This document shows positions 1 to 10,750 of a DNA stretch of 64,000 bases, in pieces. This stretch comes from Stanieria sp. NIES-3757 (GTDB taxonomy: Bacteria > Cyanobacteriota > Cyanobacteriia > Cyanobacteriales > Xenococcaceae). The stretch covers positions 1,736,001-1,800,000 of the forward strand of contig AP017375.1 in NCBI GenBank assembly GCA_002355455.1, read 5' to 3'. The notes under the pieces were generated by a model. It saw only the letters and a program-made list of their open reading frames with translations. It was not told where the DNA came from and did no database searches. A program made the translations under genes and the position numbers. Positions within the stretch are counted from its first letter, which is position 1; each line of letters starts with the position of its first letter.

Positions 1-702
1 ACAGAGTCGATCAACTCTATATTTAGATTTACGAAAAATATGCACGCGATCCTAATTTAGCTGGCTAACAAATTTTTTCCAGTAAAGTAATTTTGCTTAA
101 TAAGCCAACTGCATCTCCAAAAGTCACGATATCCAATTTTACTGAAGATTTTTTTAAGCTGCTTCAAAATGATTCAAGCTAATCTTATGAATAGTAAGGA
201 AAAAGAAGTAATTTTCAAAGCTTTATTGGGCATCTCTCACGACAGTTAGCTTTGCTCAAAAAAAGGTGCGTCATTAACGCACCCAACCAATTCGATAGTC
301 AAACCTCAAAGTATGATAATCTTCACTGATTTTTTACTTTCATAATGTCCATCAGTTACTTTTCTACAAAAAACTTGGACTAACAGATTATCTGAAAAGT
401 ACAAGTATGTCATGCTGAATAGAGTCCTTCACTTCGTTCGACGGTAAACTCCACGAAATGAAGCATCTCGTTAACTGGGATCAAGCGATAATTTCTAATT
501 TTGGTTCCCGTTCTCGAAAGATTAGTTCGTCGCTTGTAATATTTTTGACATCAATAATGTTTGTGTGCCTTTACTGCTAAAGTTCAGTTGTCATCGATAA
601 CTTTAAATTATTAATTATTTCGATATAAAAATTATTTTTTTTGGTATCGTGTACATCTTAAGCTATCGTGGAAATTTTAATCGTTACTATTTACCTTAAA
701 TT
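1..702. other. Intergenic region without a recognisable gene
   Basis: All frames are broken by stops. A 26-codon ORF (169-249, +) exists, but nothing supports it as a gene. The stretch 411-471, read on the minus strand, resembles the dispersed cyanobacterial repeat that runs from 'GAGATGCTTC' to 'CAGCATGAC', and it looks decayed. A strong hairpin sits at 265-283 and is listed separately. No tRNA fold was seen. The last 60 bases before 703 are AT-rich and probably hold the promoter of the transporter gene. Confidence 0.5.
257..283 (-). terminator. Intrinsic terminator-like hairpin, minus strand
   Basis: A 7-bp GC-rich stem, GGTGCGT (265-271) with ACGCACC (277-283), encloses a 5-nt loop. On the plus strand it is preceded by seven or more A residues, so on the minus strand it is followed by a U tract. 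That is the form of a Rho-independent terminator for a minus-strand transcript. No minus-strand gene is visible just upstream of it (285-702), so what it terminates is unclear. Confidence 0.55.
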
Positions 703-2499
703 ATGGACATTGCTCTAGCCCTTGGGGTTTTAGTTTTGGCTTTAATCGCCTTTATTTTTGAATGGCTTCCTGTTGATATCACTGCGTTAGCCGTTGCGAT
801 TGTCTTAATTCTATTAGGTTTAGTTACACCAGAAGAAGGAATTGAAGGTTTTGGAAATTCAGCAACAATTACTGTCTTAGCAATGTTTATTCTTAGTGCA
901 GGAGTTACTCGTACTGGTGTAGTACAAATAGCCAGAGATTGGTTAATTAAATACGGTGGAAAAGATATTACTCAACAAATCTTAGTTATGGGTGCAATTG
1001 TCGGTCCCATTACTGCTTTTATTAATAACACTGCTGTAGTTGCTATATTTCTTCCTATTATCGAAGACTGGTGTAAAAAAAAGAATATTTCTCCTTCTAA
1101 ATTGTTGATGCCTTTGTCTTTTGTGACAATTTTAGGAGGAATGCTCACTTTAATTGGTACTTCTACTAATATTTTGGCTAGTGGAGTATCCAAAAAATTA
1201 GGTTATGGAGAATTTGGACTATTTCAATTTACAGTTTTAGGAATAATTACTTTTTTTATTGGTCTTCTTTATTTAGCTTTTATTGCTCCCAAAATAATAC
1301 CAAATCGTAAACAAACTAGTGGCGATTTAGTTAGTGATGAATACGGGTTAAAAGATTATGTTACAGAAGTAATTATTTCGCCTGGTTCTACTTTAATCGG
1401 ACAAACATTACGACAAAGTGAAATTCAACGTAAATTTGATGTAGATATTTTGGAATTAATCCGCGACGGTAGTCAATTTCCTCAACCCATTGCTGATAAA
1501 GTTTTAAATGCTGGAGATATTTTACTTGTTCGTGGTAGTAGCGCAGAATTACTCAAAATAAAAGACCAAAAAGGCTTAGAAATTTTTCCTGATGTCAAAT
1601 TCAATAAAGAAGATTTAGAAACAGAATTAAGCGAGGGAGAACTCGGCATTGCAGAAGTTTTAATTCTTTCTAACTCGCGTTTAATTGGTTCTACTCTCAA
1701 AGATTTACGCTTTAGACAAAGATATAATGCTACCGTTCTCGCTATTCGTCGTGGAGAAGAATTAATTAGAGATCGGTTAGGAAAAGTTCCCCTACGTTTT
1801 GGTGATTTATTGTTAGTTCAAGGAGCTAAAGAAAGTTTTCTTGGTTTACAGACTACTAGAGAATTACTAGTAATGGAACAGAAAGAATTAGACAATTTAA
1901 GAACTGATAAAGCTTGGATTGCTTTAGCTATTTGTTTAGCTGTAATTATTGTTGCTGCTTTTAATCTACTACCAATTTTAGTTACAGCTTTGGTTGGTGT
2001 AATTTTAATGGTAATTACTGGTTGTCTTAAACCAGGGGAGATTTACGGCTCGGTGCGTTGGGATGTTATTTTTCTCTTAGCTGGATTAATTCCTCTAGGT
2101 ACAGCGATGGATAATTCTGGTGCAACCAAATGGTTAGCAGATGTTTTACTTTCTTTAGGTGGCAATTTATCAGGATATTGGATTTTATTATTCTTTTTTG
2201 TTGCTACTTCTTTACTTACAGAGATTCTTTCCAATAATGCTTCAGTTGTCTTAATGATTCCCATCGCTGTTGAAGTTGCAAAATCGTTAAGTTTAAATCC
2301 TTATGCTTTTATGTTTGCAGTAACTTTTGCTGCTTCTAATAGTTTTATGACTCCTATTGGTTATCAAACTAATACCATGGTTTATGGTCCTGGTGGCTAT
2401 AAATTTACTGATTTCTTCCGTGTTGGTGGACCACTTAATTTATTAATGGCAATTGTTACACCAATTTTAATTGTTTGGTTATACGGCTTAAAACCTTAA
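703..2499 (+). CDS. SLC13/DASS-family permease with two RCK_C (TrkA-C) domains
   Basis: This is a multi-pass inner-membrane carrier of the divalent anion:Na+ symporter (SLC13, ArsB/NhaD-like) superfamily. Transmembrane segments fill residues 1-200 and about 405-598. They include two repeated 'NN-[TA]' elements (INNTAVVAIFLP; LSNNASVVLMIP), each followed by a 'PIG/IGTSTN'-type loop, which is the internal pseudo-symmetry of these carriers. Between the halves lie two TrkA-C-like domains (about 215-300 and 305-395) that bind regulatory ligands in related proteins. The length of 598 residues is normal for the cyanobacterial form. Substrate (sulfate, dicarboxylate or other anion) cannot be assigned. 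The ATG start has no clear Shine-Dalgarno sequence. Confidence 0.85.
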   Translation: MDIALALGVLVLALIAFIFEWLPVDITALAVAIVLILLGLVTPEEGIEGFGNSATITVLAMFILSAGVTRTGVVQIARDWLIKYGGKDITQQILVMGAIVGPITAFINNTAVVAIFLPIIEDWCKKKNISPSKLLMPLSFVTILGGMLTLIGTSTNILASGVSKKLGYGEFGLFQFTVLGIITFFIGLLYLAFIAPKIIPNRKQTSGDLVSDEYGLKDYVTEVIISPGSTLIGQTLRQSEIQRKFDVDILELIRDGSQFPQPIADKVLNAGDILLVRGSSAELLKIKDQKGLEIFPDVKFNKEDLETELSEGELGIAEVLILSNSRLIGSTLKDLRFRQRYNATVLAIRRGEELIRDRLGKVPLRFGDLLLVQGAKESFLGLQTTRELLVMEQKELDNLRTDKAWIALAICLAVIIVAAFNLLPILVTALVGVILMVITGCLKPGEIYGSVRWDVIFLLAGLIPLGTAMDNSGATKWLADVLLSLGGNLSGYWILLFFFVATSLLTEILSNNASVVLMIPIAVEVAKSLSLNPYAFMFAVTFAASNSFMTPIGYQTNTMVYGPGGYKFTDFFRVGGPLNLLMAIVTPILIVWLYGLKP

Positions 2500-2514
2500 A
2501 AACTTGTGTAGAAG

Positions 2515-2537
2515 TTGCGGGATTTTAATTCCCGCAA
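2515..2537. terminator. Hairpin between convergent genes
   Basis: The 8-bp stem TTGCGGGA (2515-2522)/TCCCGCAA (2530-2537) has a 7-nt AT loop. It lies in the 56-bp gap between the convergent transporter and LptF/G genes. The U tracts are weak, but position and stem suit a shared bidirectional terminator. Confidence 0.55.
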
Positions 2538-2555
2538 AAATCAAAACTACATTCT

Positions 2556-3713
2556 TTAGAGTGAAGTTTTGATTAGCAACCAAACAGCTAATCCTAATCC
2601 AAGAAAGTTCGGTAACCAACTAGCTAAAAAAGGTGATAAAACCCCAACTAATCCTAAAGCATTAACTAAAAAGCTAAATAAATAATAAATAAAAACAATT
2701 AATGCAGTAAATCCAAAACTTTTTGCTCTACCAATATTTTGACTACTAGCACCTAAAATAGAACCGATCGCAGCAAAAACTAAACAAATAAATGGAAAAG
2801 CAAATTTTTGTTGAATTCTAACTTGAAATAACCTAATATTTTTATCATCGCCTGTCAGTTTGATTAAATTTAAATATTGGTTAGCTTGTTGAATATTCAT
2901 TTCTTCGGGATTGCGTTCTTGACTGACTAAAGCAAATAAATTTCTAGATAAAGGTAATTTTAAATAATCAAACTGCTTACTAAAGTTATCAGAACTATTT
3001 TCTGTAAAATAATTAATTGAGCCATTGACTAAATTCCAAACTTTTTGAGTTTTATCCCAACTAGCTGATTGAGAAACAATAATTTGACTTAATCTATTTT
3101 TCGTCCAACTAATAATAGTAAGATTATTTAAATTTTTACCATCAAAGCTTTTAGCATAATATAATCTTTTTAAAGATTTTTGATTTCGAGCATTAAGAGT
3201 TTCATATTCTGGATAATAAATATCTTTTCTTTGCAGGGAAAAAGAAGTTTCAGGTATAAATGGTTCTTGAATAACGGTAGCTTGATAATTAGCAGCAGGA
3301 ACAACAATCTCATTAAAAACAAAAGTTATTCCTGTAACAATTAAACTTAAAATTAAAGCAGGAAAAACCAGACGATAAATACTAATCCCAACACTCCGAC
3401 AAGCAATTAACTCACTATCATGACTGAGGCGACCATAAGTAACTAAAGTAGTTAGTAACATTGATATTGGTAAAGCATAAGCAATAAACTCTGGTAATTT
3501 TAAACAAAATACTTTAATCGCAATATTAATCGGTAAGTTGTATTCCGTAATTTTATAAGCTAAATCAGAAATTGTACTCAGAGCAACTCCCAACGAAGAA
3601 AATAAACCAACACTAAAAAGAAAAAAATAACTTAATTCATTAATAAGATAGAAGTCTATTAAAGATAATCTAAAATTTAATAAACGGTAAATATATAAGT
3701 TTTTTTTGTTCAT
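2556..3713 (-). CDS. LptF/LptG-family (YjgP/YjgQ) permease
   Basis: This is a subunit of the LPS-export ABC system that extracts lipopolysaccharide from the inner membrane with LptB. The fold shows two N-terminal transmembrane helices plus a third near residue 100. A periplasmic beta-jellyroll region follows (about 130-275), then three C-terminal helices (about 300-385). The 'ELIACRSVGISIYRLVFP' segment is the coupling-helix region typical of YjgP/YjgQ. The 385-residue length is normal. Cyanobacteria usually carry one such gene where proteobacteria have two, so F versus G cannot be decided. It stands alone, convergent with the upstream carrier gene and divergent from the acyl-CoA synthetase gene. 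Confidence 0.85.
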   Translation of the reverse strand: MNKKNLYIYRLLNFRLSLIDFYLINELSYFFLFSVGLFSSLGVALSTISDLAYKITEYNLPINIAIKVFCLKLPEFIAYALPISMLLTTLVTYGRLSHDSELIACRSVGISIYRLVFPALILSLIVTGITFVFNEIVVPAANYQATVIQEPFIPETSFSLQRKDIYYPEYETLNARNQKSLKRLYYAKSFDGKNLNNLTIISWTKNRLSQIIVSQSASWDKTQKVWNLVNGSINYFTENSSDNFSKQFDYLKLPLSRNLFALVSQERNPEEMNIQQANQYLNLIKLTGDDKNIRLFQVRIQQKFAFPFICLVFAAIGSILGASSQNIGRAKSFGFTALIVFIYYLFSFLVNALGLVGVLSPFLASWLPNFLGLGLAVWLLIKTSL

Positions 3714-3906
3714 CTGAATTGAACTTACTTATTTTCATACCATTTTTATCATAAACAAAGCATTAAACTGAATTAACGAACGGTCGATATTTTAACGGTT
3801 AAACTTCAGTGAAGTGATTAATAGAGTTTAAAATATTCTGTATTCCTCACGGGTTTCTCAAATAGTTGTAGTAGGTATGAGTTGAGTTGCAAACAAGGAA
3901 TTGATG

Positions 3907-6690
3907 ATGCAAACCTCTGACCGAGAACTACAATTGCAAAACTTATCGGAACAAGCTTTCGATTCTGCTCACGATATTTTACGTGCAGAAAGCCAACCTC
4001 TTAGTCCCATTTTTGCGCCCAAAACAATTGCTGTCATCGGTGCTACCGACAGAGCTGGTAGTGTGGGACGTACTCTCATGTGGAATTTGATGAGTAATCC
4101 TTTTGGCGGAACAATTTTTCCTGTCAATCCCAAACGCAGTAATATTTTGGGTATTAAAGCTTATCCTACTATCCAGGCTGTACCTGAACCAATCGAACTA
4201 GCAATTATCGTTACTCCTGCTCCTACTGTACCAAGGATTATCAGTGAATGTGTTGATGCTGGAGTCAAAGGAGCAATTATTATCTCGGCTGGGTTTAAAG
4301 AGATTGGCGAACAAGGTAGAGAGTTAGAACGACAAATTTGGGAACGAGCGCGAGGCAAAATGCGAATCATTGGTCCAAATTGTCTAGGGGTGATGGTGCC
4401 TCGTAATGGTTTAAATGCTACTTTTGCTAGTGCGATCGCTCGTCCTGGGAACGTGGGTTTTATCAGTCAAAGTGGTGCTTTGTGTACGGCTGTTTTGGAT
4501 TGGAGTTTTCCCGAAAATGTTGGTTTTAGTGCTTTTATTTCCATCGGTTCGATGTTGGATGTCAGTTGGGGCGATCTAATTTACTATCTCGGCGACGATC
4601 CTCATACCCAATGTATTGTCATTTATATGGAATCGGTGGGTGATGCTCGTTCTTTCCTTTCAGCAGCGCGGGAAGTTGCCTTAACCAAACCAATTATTGT
4701 GATTCGTGCAGGCAAAACCGAAGCAGCAGCTAAAGCCTCAGCTTCTCATACAGGAGCATTAGCTGGCAGTGATGAAGTATTAGATGCAGCTTTCCGTCGT
4801 TGTGGAGTTTTACGAGTTAACCGCATTTCAGAATTATTTAATATGGCAGAAGTCCTAGCTAAACAAAATCGTCGTCCTCAAGGTCCTCGATTGAGTATTA
4901 TTACTAATGCTGGTGGGCCTGGTGTACTTGCTGCCGATGCTTTAATTACTACAGGGGGTGAGTTAGCAACCCTTGCGGAAGAAACTATTACTCACCTCAA
5001 CCAATTTTTACCTCCCCATTGGAGTCACAACAATCCGATTGATATTTTGGGAGATGCTGATTCAGAAAGATATACTAAGGCGTTAGAAGTTGCAGTTCAA
5101 GATCCTAATAGTGATGGCTTATTAGTAATTCTGACACCTCAGGCGATGACCGATCCTACTCAAACTGCCGAACAATTAAAATTTTGTGTACAGAAAGCTA
5201 ATAAACCAATTTTGGCTAGTTGGATGGGTGGTGCAGAGGTAACCGCAGGAGAAATGATTCTCAATCGAGCCAGTATTCCTACTTATCGTTATCCTGATTC
5301 GGCTGCTCGTTTATTTAATTTGATGTGGCAGTATAGTTATAACTTAAAGGGTATTTACGAAACACCAACTCTACCATCCAAACTAGAAGAAGAAGCGAAT
5401 AGTTTAGTAGTAGAAAACATTATTGCTAATGCTCATCGAGAAAAACGCACGCTTTTAACTGAATCAGAATCCAAACAAATTTTATCTGCTTACCAAATTC
5501 CTATTGTCGAAACAGCGATCGCAACTAGTGAAGCAGAAGCAGTTCAACAAGCTACAGCAATAGGCTATCCAGTTGTTCTCAAACTTTGGTCACAAACTAT
5601 CACTCATAAAACTGATGTTGGTGGTGTTCAGTTAAATCTGACTGACGAAGAAGCGGTGCGCTGGGCTTATCGTACCATTGAAACCAATGTAAGGGAAAAA
5701 GTTGGGACAGAACATTTCCAAGGTGTAACCGTTCAACCAATGATTCAACGCGATGGTGGCTATGAACTAATTATCGGTAGTAGTCTAGATCCGCAATTTG
5801 GCCCTGTGTTACTCTTTGGTTCAGGTGGACAGTTAGTTGAAATTTTCAAAGATAGAGCGATCGCTCTTCCTCCACTCAATACTACTTTGGCGCGGAGGAT
5901 GATGGAACATACGAAGATTTATAAAGCATTACAAGGAGTAAGAGGAAGGAAATCAGTTAATTTAGAAGCACTAGAAGAATTATTAGTCAGATTTAGTCAA
6001 TTAGTCGTTGAACAACCTTGGATTAAGGAAATTGATATTAATCCTTTATTTGCTTCGGCAGATAGGTTAATCGTACTGGATGCTCGAGTAATTTTGCATT
6101 CTAGTGAAGTTAAGACCGAAGAAATGCCTAAATTGGCTATTCTGCCTTATCCCCATCAATATATCTCTCCCTGGACGCTCAGGGATGGCACTAACGTGAC
6201 TATTCGTCCCATTCGTCCTGAAGACGAACCTTTAATCGTTCAATTTCATCAAACTCTTTCGGAACAAAGCGTTTATTTTCGCTATTTCCATTTAATGAAA
6301 CTTAGTCGTCGAGTTGCTCATGAGCGTTTAACTCGGATTTGTTTTATTGATTATGACCGAGAAATGGCATTAGTCGTAGACTATCAAAATCCAGAAACAG
6401 GAAAACAGGAAATCCTTGGAGTTGGACGTTTGAGTAAATTACACGGTGTCAATGAAGCTGAATTTGCCATGTTAGTCAGCGATCCTTTTCAACGGCAAGG
6501 ACTTGGTACAGAGTTACTGCAAAGACTAATTCAAATTGGACGAGATGAAAAACTTGACCGCATTACTGCCGAAATTATTCCAGAAAATCGAGCCATGCAG
6601 CGAGTATGTGAAAAGGTTGGTTTTCGTCTCCAGCCTACTATGGATGTAGTCAAAGCAGAAATTGATTTGCAATCTAGTTCCGATCATTAA
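3907..6690 (+). CDS. ADP-forming acyl-CoA synthetase fused to GNAT acetyltransferase (Pat-like)
   Basis: The order of domains is: NDP-forming acyl-CoA synthetase CoA-binding domain (about residues 30-160, '[20 protein letters not shown]'), ligase-CoA-like domains (about 165-470), ATP-grasp (about 490-720, '[18 protein letters not shown]') and a C-terminal GNAT (about 755-915, '[16 protein letters not shown]' acetyl-CoA loop). The conserved His of the synthetase alpha part is present in '[12 protein letters not shown]', so that site looks intact. Related fusions are protein lysine acetyltransferases (Pat/YfiQ), in which the synthetase part may be regulatory. Three possible starts are stacked (TTG 3901, ATG 3904, ATG 3907). 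AAGGA at 3895-3899 gives the best spacing to 3907. Confidence 0.85.
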   Translation: MQTSDRELQLQNLSEQAFDSAHDILRAESQPLSPIFAPKTIAVIGATDRAGSVGRTLMWNLMSNPFGGTIFPVNPKRSNILGIKAYPTIQAVPEPIELAIIVTPAPTVPRIISECVDAGVKGAIIISAGFKEIGEQGRELERQIWERARGKMRIIGPNCLGVMVPRNGLNATFASAIARPGNVGFISQSGALCTAVLDWSFPENVGFSAFISIGSMLDVSWGDLIYYLGDDPHTQCIVIYMESVGDARSFLSAAREVALTKPIIVIRAGKTEAAAKASASHTGALAGSDEVLDAAFRRCGVLRVNRISELFNMAEVLAKQNRRPQGPRLSIITNAGGPGVLAADALITTGGELATLAEETITHLNQFLPPHWSHNNPIDILGDADSERYTKALEVAVQDPNSDGLLVILTPQAMTDPTQTAEQLKFCVQKANKPILASWMGGAEVTAGEMILNRASIPTYRYPDSAARLFNLMWQYSYNLKGIYETPTLPSKLEEEANSLVVENIIANAHREKRTLLTESESKQILSAYQIPIVETAIATSEAEAVQQATAIGYPVVLKLWSQTITHKTDVGGVQLNLTDEEAVRWAYRTIETNVREKVGTEHFQGVTVQPMIQRDGGYELIIGSSLDPQFGPVLLFGSGGQLVEIFKDRAIALPPLNTTLARRMMEHTKIYKALQGVRGRKSVNLEALEELLVRFSQLVVEQPWIKEIDINPLFASADRLIVLDARVILHSSEVKTEEMPKLAILPYPHQYISPWTLRDGTNVTIRPIRPEDEPLIVQFHQTLSEQSVYFRYFHLMKLSRRVAHERLTRICFIDYDREMALVVDYQNPETGKQEILGVGRLSKLHGVNEAEFAMLVSDPFQRQGLGTELLQRLIQIGRDEKLDRITAEIIPENRAMQRVCEKVGFRLQPTMDVVKAEIDLQSSSDH

Positions 6691-6698
6691 CTGTTATT

Positions 6699-6736
6699 TT
6701 GCCCCCTCAATCCTTAACTTTGGGGCAAGGGGGCAA
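6699..6736 (+). terminator. Terminator hairpin after the acyl-CoA synthetase gene
   Basis: The 9-bp stem TTGCCCCCT (6699-6707)/AGGGGGCAA (6728-6736) lies 9 nt after the stop codon and is followed by an AT-rich stretch rather than a perfect U tract. Confidence 0.6.
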
Positions 6737-6815
6737 TATTTAATACCATTTCTCAAAAGTAATGAGAAACTTGGTAGAGGACAAGGTAATAGGTAATATA
6801 AGGAGTTGTTAATAA

Positions 6816-7391
6816 TTGGAAATTGTAACCAAGAGATTTCTTCTACGAGATTTTATTGAAGAAAATGAGTCTGCGTTTTTTGCCTATCATGCCGATCCTC
6901 GCTATGCTCAATTTTGTGCGCCAGAAGAATTAACATCTAGCTATACACACCAACTTTTGAGCCTATTTTATCAATGGGCAATTGAACATCCTCATCGCAA
7001 CTATCAACTTGCAGTCGCTAGTCGTCGCACTTGGAAGTTAATCGGTTGTTGTGGTTTACGCCGTGAGAATCATAATTCTACTATGGCAGAAATAGGGATT
7101 GAATTAGCTCCTCAGTTTTGGAGTCGTTACGCCTATGCAATAGAAATTGGTCATGCTTTAATTGAGTTTGGTTTTAAAGAGCTTGGTTTACAAGAGATTC
7201 GAGGTGTCACCGTCAGCGCAAATATGCGTATAGCACGCTTGGCACACCGTTATGGATTTATCCGACTTGGTGAACGTTCTAGTCCAGATTGGATGGTAGC
7301 GCGGGGATGGAGTCAAACCGAATGGCAACTGACAAAAGAATCGTGGGAAAAAATAGCCTCTAAAGACAACAAATTCCCACAAATTACTTAA
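6816..7391 (+). CDS. GNAT N-acetyltransferase, RimJ/RimL-like
   Basis: The 191-residue single-domain GNAT begins '[18 protein letters not shown]', the typical start of the RimJ/RimL group that modifies alpha-amino groups or small molecules. The core includes '[20 protein letters not shown]' and the C-terminal '[20 protein letters not shown]' block, where acetyl-CoA-binding families carry a conserved N..R..Y/F pattern. The start is a TTG, supported by AGGAG at 6801-6805 with 10 nt spacing. Substrate unknown. It is convergent with glyS, and the coding ends overlap by 4 bases. Confidence 0.8.
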   Translation: MEIVTKRFLLRDFIEENESAFFAYHADPRYAQFCAPEELTSSYTHQLLSLFYQWAIEHPHRNYQLAVASRRTWKLIGCCGLRRENHNSTMAEIGIELAPQFWSRYAYAIEIGHALIEFGFKELGLQEIRGVTVSANMRIARLAHRYGFIRLGERSSPDWMVARGWSQTEWQLTKESWEKIASKDNKFPQIT

Positions 7392-9535
7392 CTTTTAACT
7401 ATTGATCCAAAATCTGCTAAAACTCTAGCGTGATTTCGTAACAATCCTAATAAATTAAGTCGATTACGCTTAATCTTTTCGTCTTCAGCCATTACTAAAA
7501 CACTAGTTTCACCATCAAAAAAGTTGCTGACAGTGGGAGCAATTTTAGCTAATCCATCAACTAATAATTGATAATTTCTATCCGCTTGGGCAGATTGAGT
7601 TTGGGGCAATAATTGAACTAAAGAATCATAAAAAGCTTGTTCTGAAACTGACTCAAACAAATCTGGATTAACTAATTCTTTTGGAGCTAATTCTTGAGTA
7701 TTTAAATCACCTTTAACTGCTAAACGAGTCGAACGATTAACGGTTTCGTAAATCGCATCTAACTTACCATTATTTCTAATCTCTTGTAAAAATAAAGCGC
7801 GATCACGTACATCTAATAAATCTTCTAAAGCTCTTTCAGTATATTCTGAATCGTTTTCTCCTAAAACTGCATTAACTAAATCGTAATCAATGTTTTTTTC
7901 GTCTTGTAATAAGGTACGAATACGTTGAATAAAAAATTCTTGCAATGCAGTAGCGGGAGATTCTCTTTCGGGATGGGTTGCTAAGAAATCTGTTGCACCC
8001 TGTTGAATTAATTCATTTAAATTAATTCCTAGATCAACCGACCAAGTAATATTAATAATGGCATTAGCAGCCCGACGTAAAGCAAAGGGATCGGAAGAAC
8101 CGGAAGGAATCATCCCTAAGCCAAAAATATTGACTAAAGTATCTAATCGGTCTGCAATTCCTACTACTTGCCCGTTTAAAGTTTCGGGCATAATATCATC
8201 GGCAGTCCGAGGTAAATAATGTTCAAAAATACCTTTGGCGACAATTGGAGATTCACCACTAACTAACGCATATTTTTCGCCCATTACTCCCTGTAATTCG
8301 GGAAATTCATAGACCATTTGCGTAACTAAATCTGCTTTACAAAGTAAGGCTGTACTTTCAATTTCGCTGCGTTGTTGTTCGTCTAAATTTAATTGTTCTG
8401 CAATCGTATTTGCTACTTCGATAATGCGGTCAACTTTATCCCGCATTGTGCCTAATTCTTCTTGAAACGTCACCGTTTCTAATTGAGGCAAATAAGTTTC
8501 TAAATGTTCGTCACAATCTGCTTTATAAAAAAATTGCGCGTCGGCAAGTCTAGCTCGAATTACCCTAGCATTTCCTTCAGCAATAATTTCTTTTTTAGTA
8601 GGGTCGCCGTTAGAAATAGTAATAAAATTAGGTAATAAACTATTGTGGTTATCTCCTGATTTTGTGACAGGAAAATAACGCTGGTGAGTCACCATTACCG
8701 TAGTAATTACTTCAGTCGGTAGACTGAGAAACTCCGACTCAAATTGACCAATAACCGCCGTAGGATATTCAACTAAATTAACGACTTCTGCCAGCAAATC
8801 TGGATGAATTTCAGCAATCCCACCTAATTCTTGGGCTGCTGCTTTGATTCCTTCAGTTATTTTTAGTTTTCTTACTTCTGGATCTGCCTCTACATAAGCT
8901 GCGCGTAATGAATCTAAATAAGCTGAAGCATTTTTTATTGTCACAGATTCAGGATGTAAAATCCGATGTCCAGCCGAAATGCGATCGCTTTTGATCGTTT
9001 CTGAACCATTAACTAATTCTAAGGGTAAAATTTCCTCATCAAATAAAGCAACTAACCACCGAATCGGACGAGGGAAGCGTAAATCGCCATCACCCCAACG
9101 CATAAAGCGTTTACCTTCTAAACCTGTAATCCATTGAGGCGACAATTCTTGTAAAATCTCGGTGGCAACTCTGCCCTGAATTTTCTTCTGGACAAAAACA
9201 AATTCCCCTTTATCCGTATCCCTAACTTCTAAATCTTTTACTGCTACTCCCTGTTTACGGGCAAAACCCTCCGCTGCTTTGGTAGGTTGACCATCTTTAA
9301 AAGCTGCGCTGGCAGGAGGACCTTTAATTTCCTCTTCCCTGTCTGCTTGTCGGGCAGGAATACCTTTAATTAAAACGGCTAAACGTCTAGGTGTCCCGTA
9401 AATCTCTACCGCTTCAGGAGTTAAAAATTCTGTTTGTAAACTTTGAGAAATCTTGGTTTGCCATTGTGCGATCGCACTAGCCACAAAATCGGCTGGTAAT
9501 TCCTCAACTCCAACTTCTAATAAAAAATTAGGCAT
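7388..9535 (-). CDS. glyS: Glycyl-tRNA synthetase beta subunit
   Basis: This is the beta subunit of the bacterial alpha2beta2 glycyl-tRNA synthetase. It binds tRNA-Gly while the alpha subunit (glyQ, not in this window) forms glycyl-adenylate. The N-terminus '[15 protein letters not shown]' is diagnostic of GlyS. So is the central block 'THQRYFPV' with '[10 protein letters not shown]', and a C-terminal DALR-like anticodon-binding region ends the protein (about residues 580-700). Length 715 is standard. The promoter region upstream is occupied by repeats (9541-9660). Confidence 0.95.
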   Translation of the reverse strand: MPNFLLEVGVEELPADFVASAIAQWQTKISQSLQTEFLTPEAVEIYGTPRRLAVLIKGIPARQADREEEIKGPPASAAFKDGQPTKAAEGFARKQGVAVKDLEVRDTDKGEFVFVQKKIQGRVATEILQELSPQWITGLEGKRFMRWGDGDLRFPRPIRWLVALFDEEILPLELVNGSETIKSDRISAGHRILHPESVTIKNASAYLDSLRAAYVEADPEVRKLKITEGIKAAAQELGGIAEIHPDLLAEVVNLVEYPTAVIGQFESEFLSLPTEVITTVMVTHQRYFPVTKSGDNHNSLLPNFITISNGDPTKKEIIAEGNARVIRARLADAQFFYKADCDEHLETYLPQLETVTFQEELGTMRDKVDRIIEVANTIAEQLNLDEQQRSEIESTALLCKADLVTQMVYEFPELQGVMGEKYALVSGESPIVAKGIFEHYLPRTADDIMPETLNGQVVGIADRLDTLVNIFGLGMIPSGSSDPFALRRAANAIINITWSVDLGINLNELIQQGATDFLATHPERESPATALQEFFIQRIRTLLQDEKNIDYDLVNAVLGENDSEYTERALEDLLDVRDRALFLQEIRNNGKLDAIYETVNRSTRLAVKGDLNTQELAPKELVNPDLFESVSEQAFYDSLVQLLPQTQSAQADRNYQLLVDGLAKIAPTVSNFFDGETSVLVMAEDEKIKRNRLNLLGLLRNHARVLADFGSIVKS

Positions 9536-9541
9536 AATATT

Positions 9542-9660
9542 TCAGTTATCAGTAATCAGTTATCAGTTACCACTAGGGGCGGGGCGTATAAACTCTGGAG
9601 GTTTCCTCCAGAGACAGCCCCTTGCAATTCGCGAATTGCCCGTACAGTTATCAATTATCT
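9542..9660. repeat. Palindromic repeat block bracketed by CAGTTATCAG units
   Basis: Copies of CAGTTATCA(G/A) occur on both sides (about 9543-9568 and 9645-9655). Between them lie a perfect 21-nt palindrome (9593-9613, core GGAGGTTTCCTCC) and a perfect 16-nt palindrome GCAATTCGCGAATTGC (9624-9639). The core recurs inside the IS5-family transposase at 24253-24265 with different but still complementary arms. This looks like a composite of small mobile hairpin repeats in the glyS-chlG gap. Confidence 0.75.
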
Positions 9661-9727
9661 GGCAGCTAGCTAGTGTTTATGAATAATGGCTAGACACCAA
9701 ACACTGTTAACTGTCGACTGTTGACTG

Positions 9728-10723
9728 TTAAATCCCCCCGTGTCCCAATGCTAAACCAGTAACCAACATTCCCAAAACCAGAAACGGTTGTGCACTGGCT
9801 TGATATTTCACATCGTTATTTAACGGATCGCGGAGGAAATACATATCCTGAAAAGTAATTTGAGGAATTACGAGCAATAACAGGATGGTGGCGTACAGAT
9901 TTTGATGAATACTAATTAAATAACCAGCAATTCCTGCTTGAAACAGGTCAATCATAATTACGCAAATCCAAGCAGCAGTAGTAACCCCAAACATGACAGG
10001 TAGAGATTTTAAACCCAAAGTGCGATCGCCTTCGACACTTTTGAAGTCGTTAACTACGGCAATTCCTAAACCAGCAAAACTGTAGATTAAGGTCAGAATT
10101 ACAATAGTCCAATTCAGTTCGCCAAATAAAGCATGACCAGCCCACCAAGGTAAAGCGATATAACTTGAACCAAGGGCATAGTTTCCTAACCAGCCATTCT
10201 TCTTCAGTTTAAGTGGTGGAGCGGAATAAATATAGGCTAAAAATCCTCCTCCCACAGTCAGACAAAGCATGATCGGAAAATCATGTCCAGCCCAGACATC
10301 CAGTCCATAAGATAAACCCAAACCAGCAAATAATAAAACTAAAATTTGCGTTATTACTTGAGGAACAGAAATCGCCCCTGAAGGAATGGGACGATAGGGT
10401 TCGTTAATGGCATCAATTTCGCGGTCATAGAAATCGTTGATGGTTTGAGTATAACCAGCCATCAAAGGCCCTGAAAGCAACATACAAGCAGCAGCTTTCA
10501 AGAAATCTTCAACCGACCAAACATAGCCTCCAGAAGAAGCTGCACCACAGACTACTCCCCAAATTAAGGGAATCCAGGTAATCGGTTTCATTAGCTGGAG
10601 TCGGATTTTCCAAATATTCTTTTCGCCAGAAGCTGCGCCTTTCATCCCCAATAACTGGCGAGCTTTGGAACTTTGTTCTGGTTGAATTTGGTTAGTTTGA
10701 CTGGAAGTTGAGGAGTCAGACAT
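9728..10723 (-). CDS. chlG: Chlorophyll synthase ChlG
   Basis: This UbiA-family prenyltransferase esterifies chlorophyllide a with phytyl (or geranylgeranyl) diphosphate in the thylakoid or plasma membrane. The first Asp-rich motif is present in 'GYTQTINDFYDREIDAINEPYR' (about residues 105-126). The second region is 'VVNDFKSVEGDRTLGLKSLP'. Eight or nine transmembrane helices follow the hydrophilic N-terminus. The 331-residue length is normal for cyanobacterial ChlG. It starts 27 nt after the upstream Get3d-like gene, so the two are probably cotranscribed. Confidence 0.95.
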   Translation of the reverse strand: MSDSSTSSQTNQIQPEQSSKARQLLGMKGAASGEKNIWKIRLQLMKPITWIPLIWGVVCGAASSGGYVWSVEDFLKAAACMLLSGPLMAGYTQTINDFYDREIDAINEPYRPIPSGAISVPQVITQILVLLFAGLGLSYGLDVWAGHDFPIMLCLTVGGGFLAYIYSAPPLKLKKNGWLGNYALGSSYIALPWWAGHALFGELNWTIVILTLIYSFAGLGIAVVNDFKSVEGDRTLGLKSLPVMFGVTTAAWICVIMIDLFQAGIAGYLISIHQNLYATILLLLVIPQITFQDMYFLRDPLNNDVKYQASAQPFLVLGMLVTGLALGHGGI

Positions 10724-10750
10724 GATTACTTGCGATTTAATAGTTTTGTT

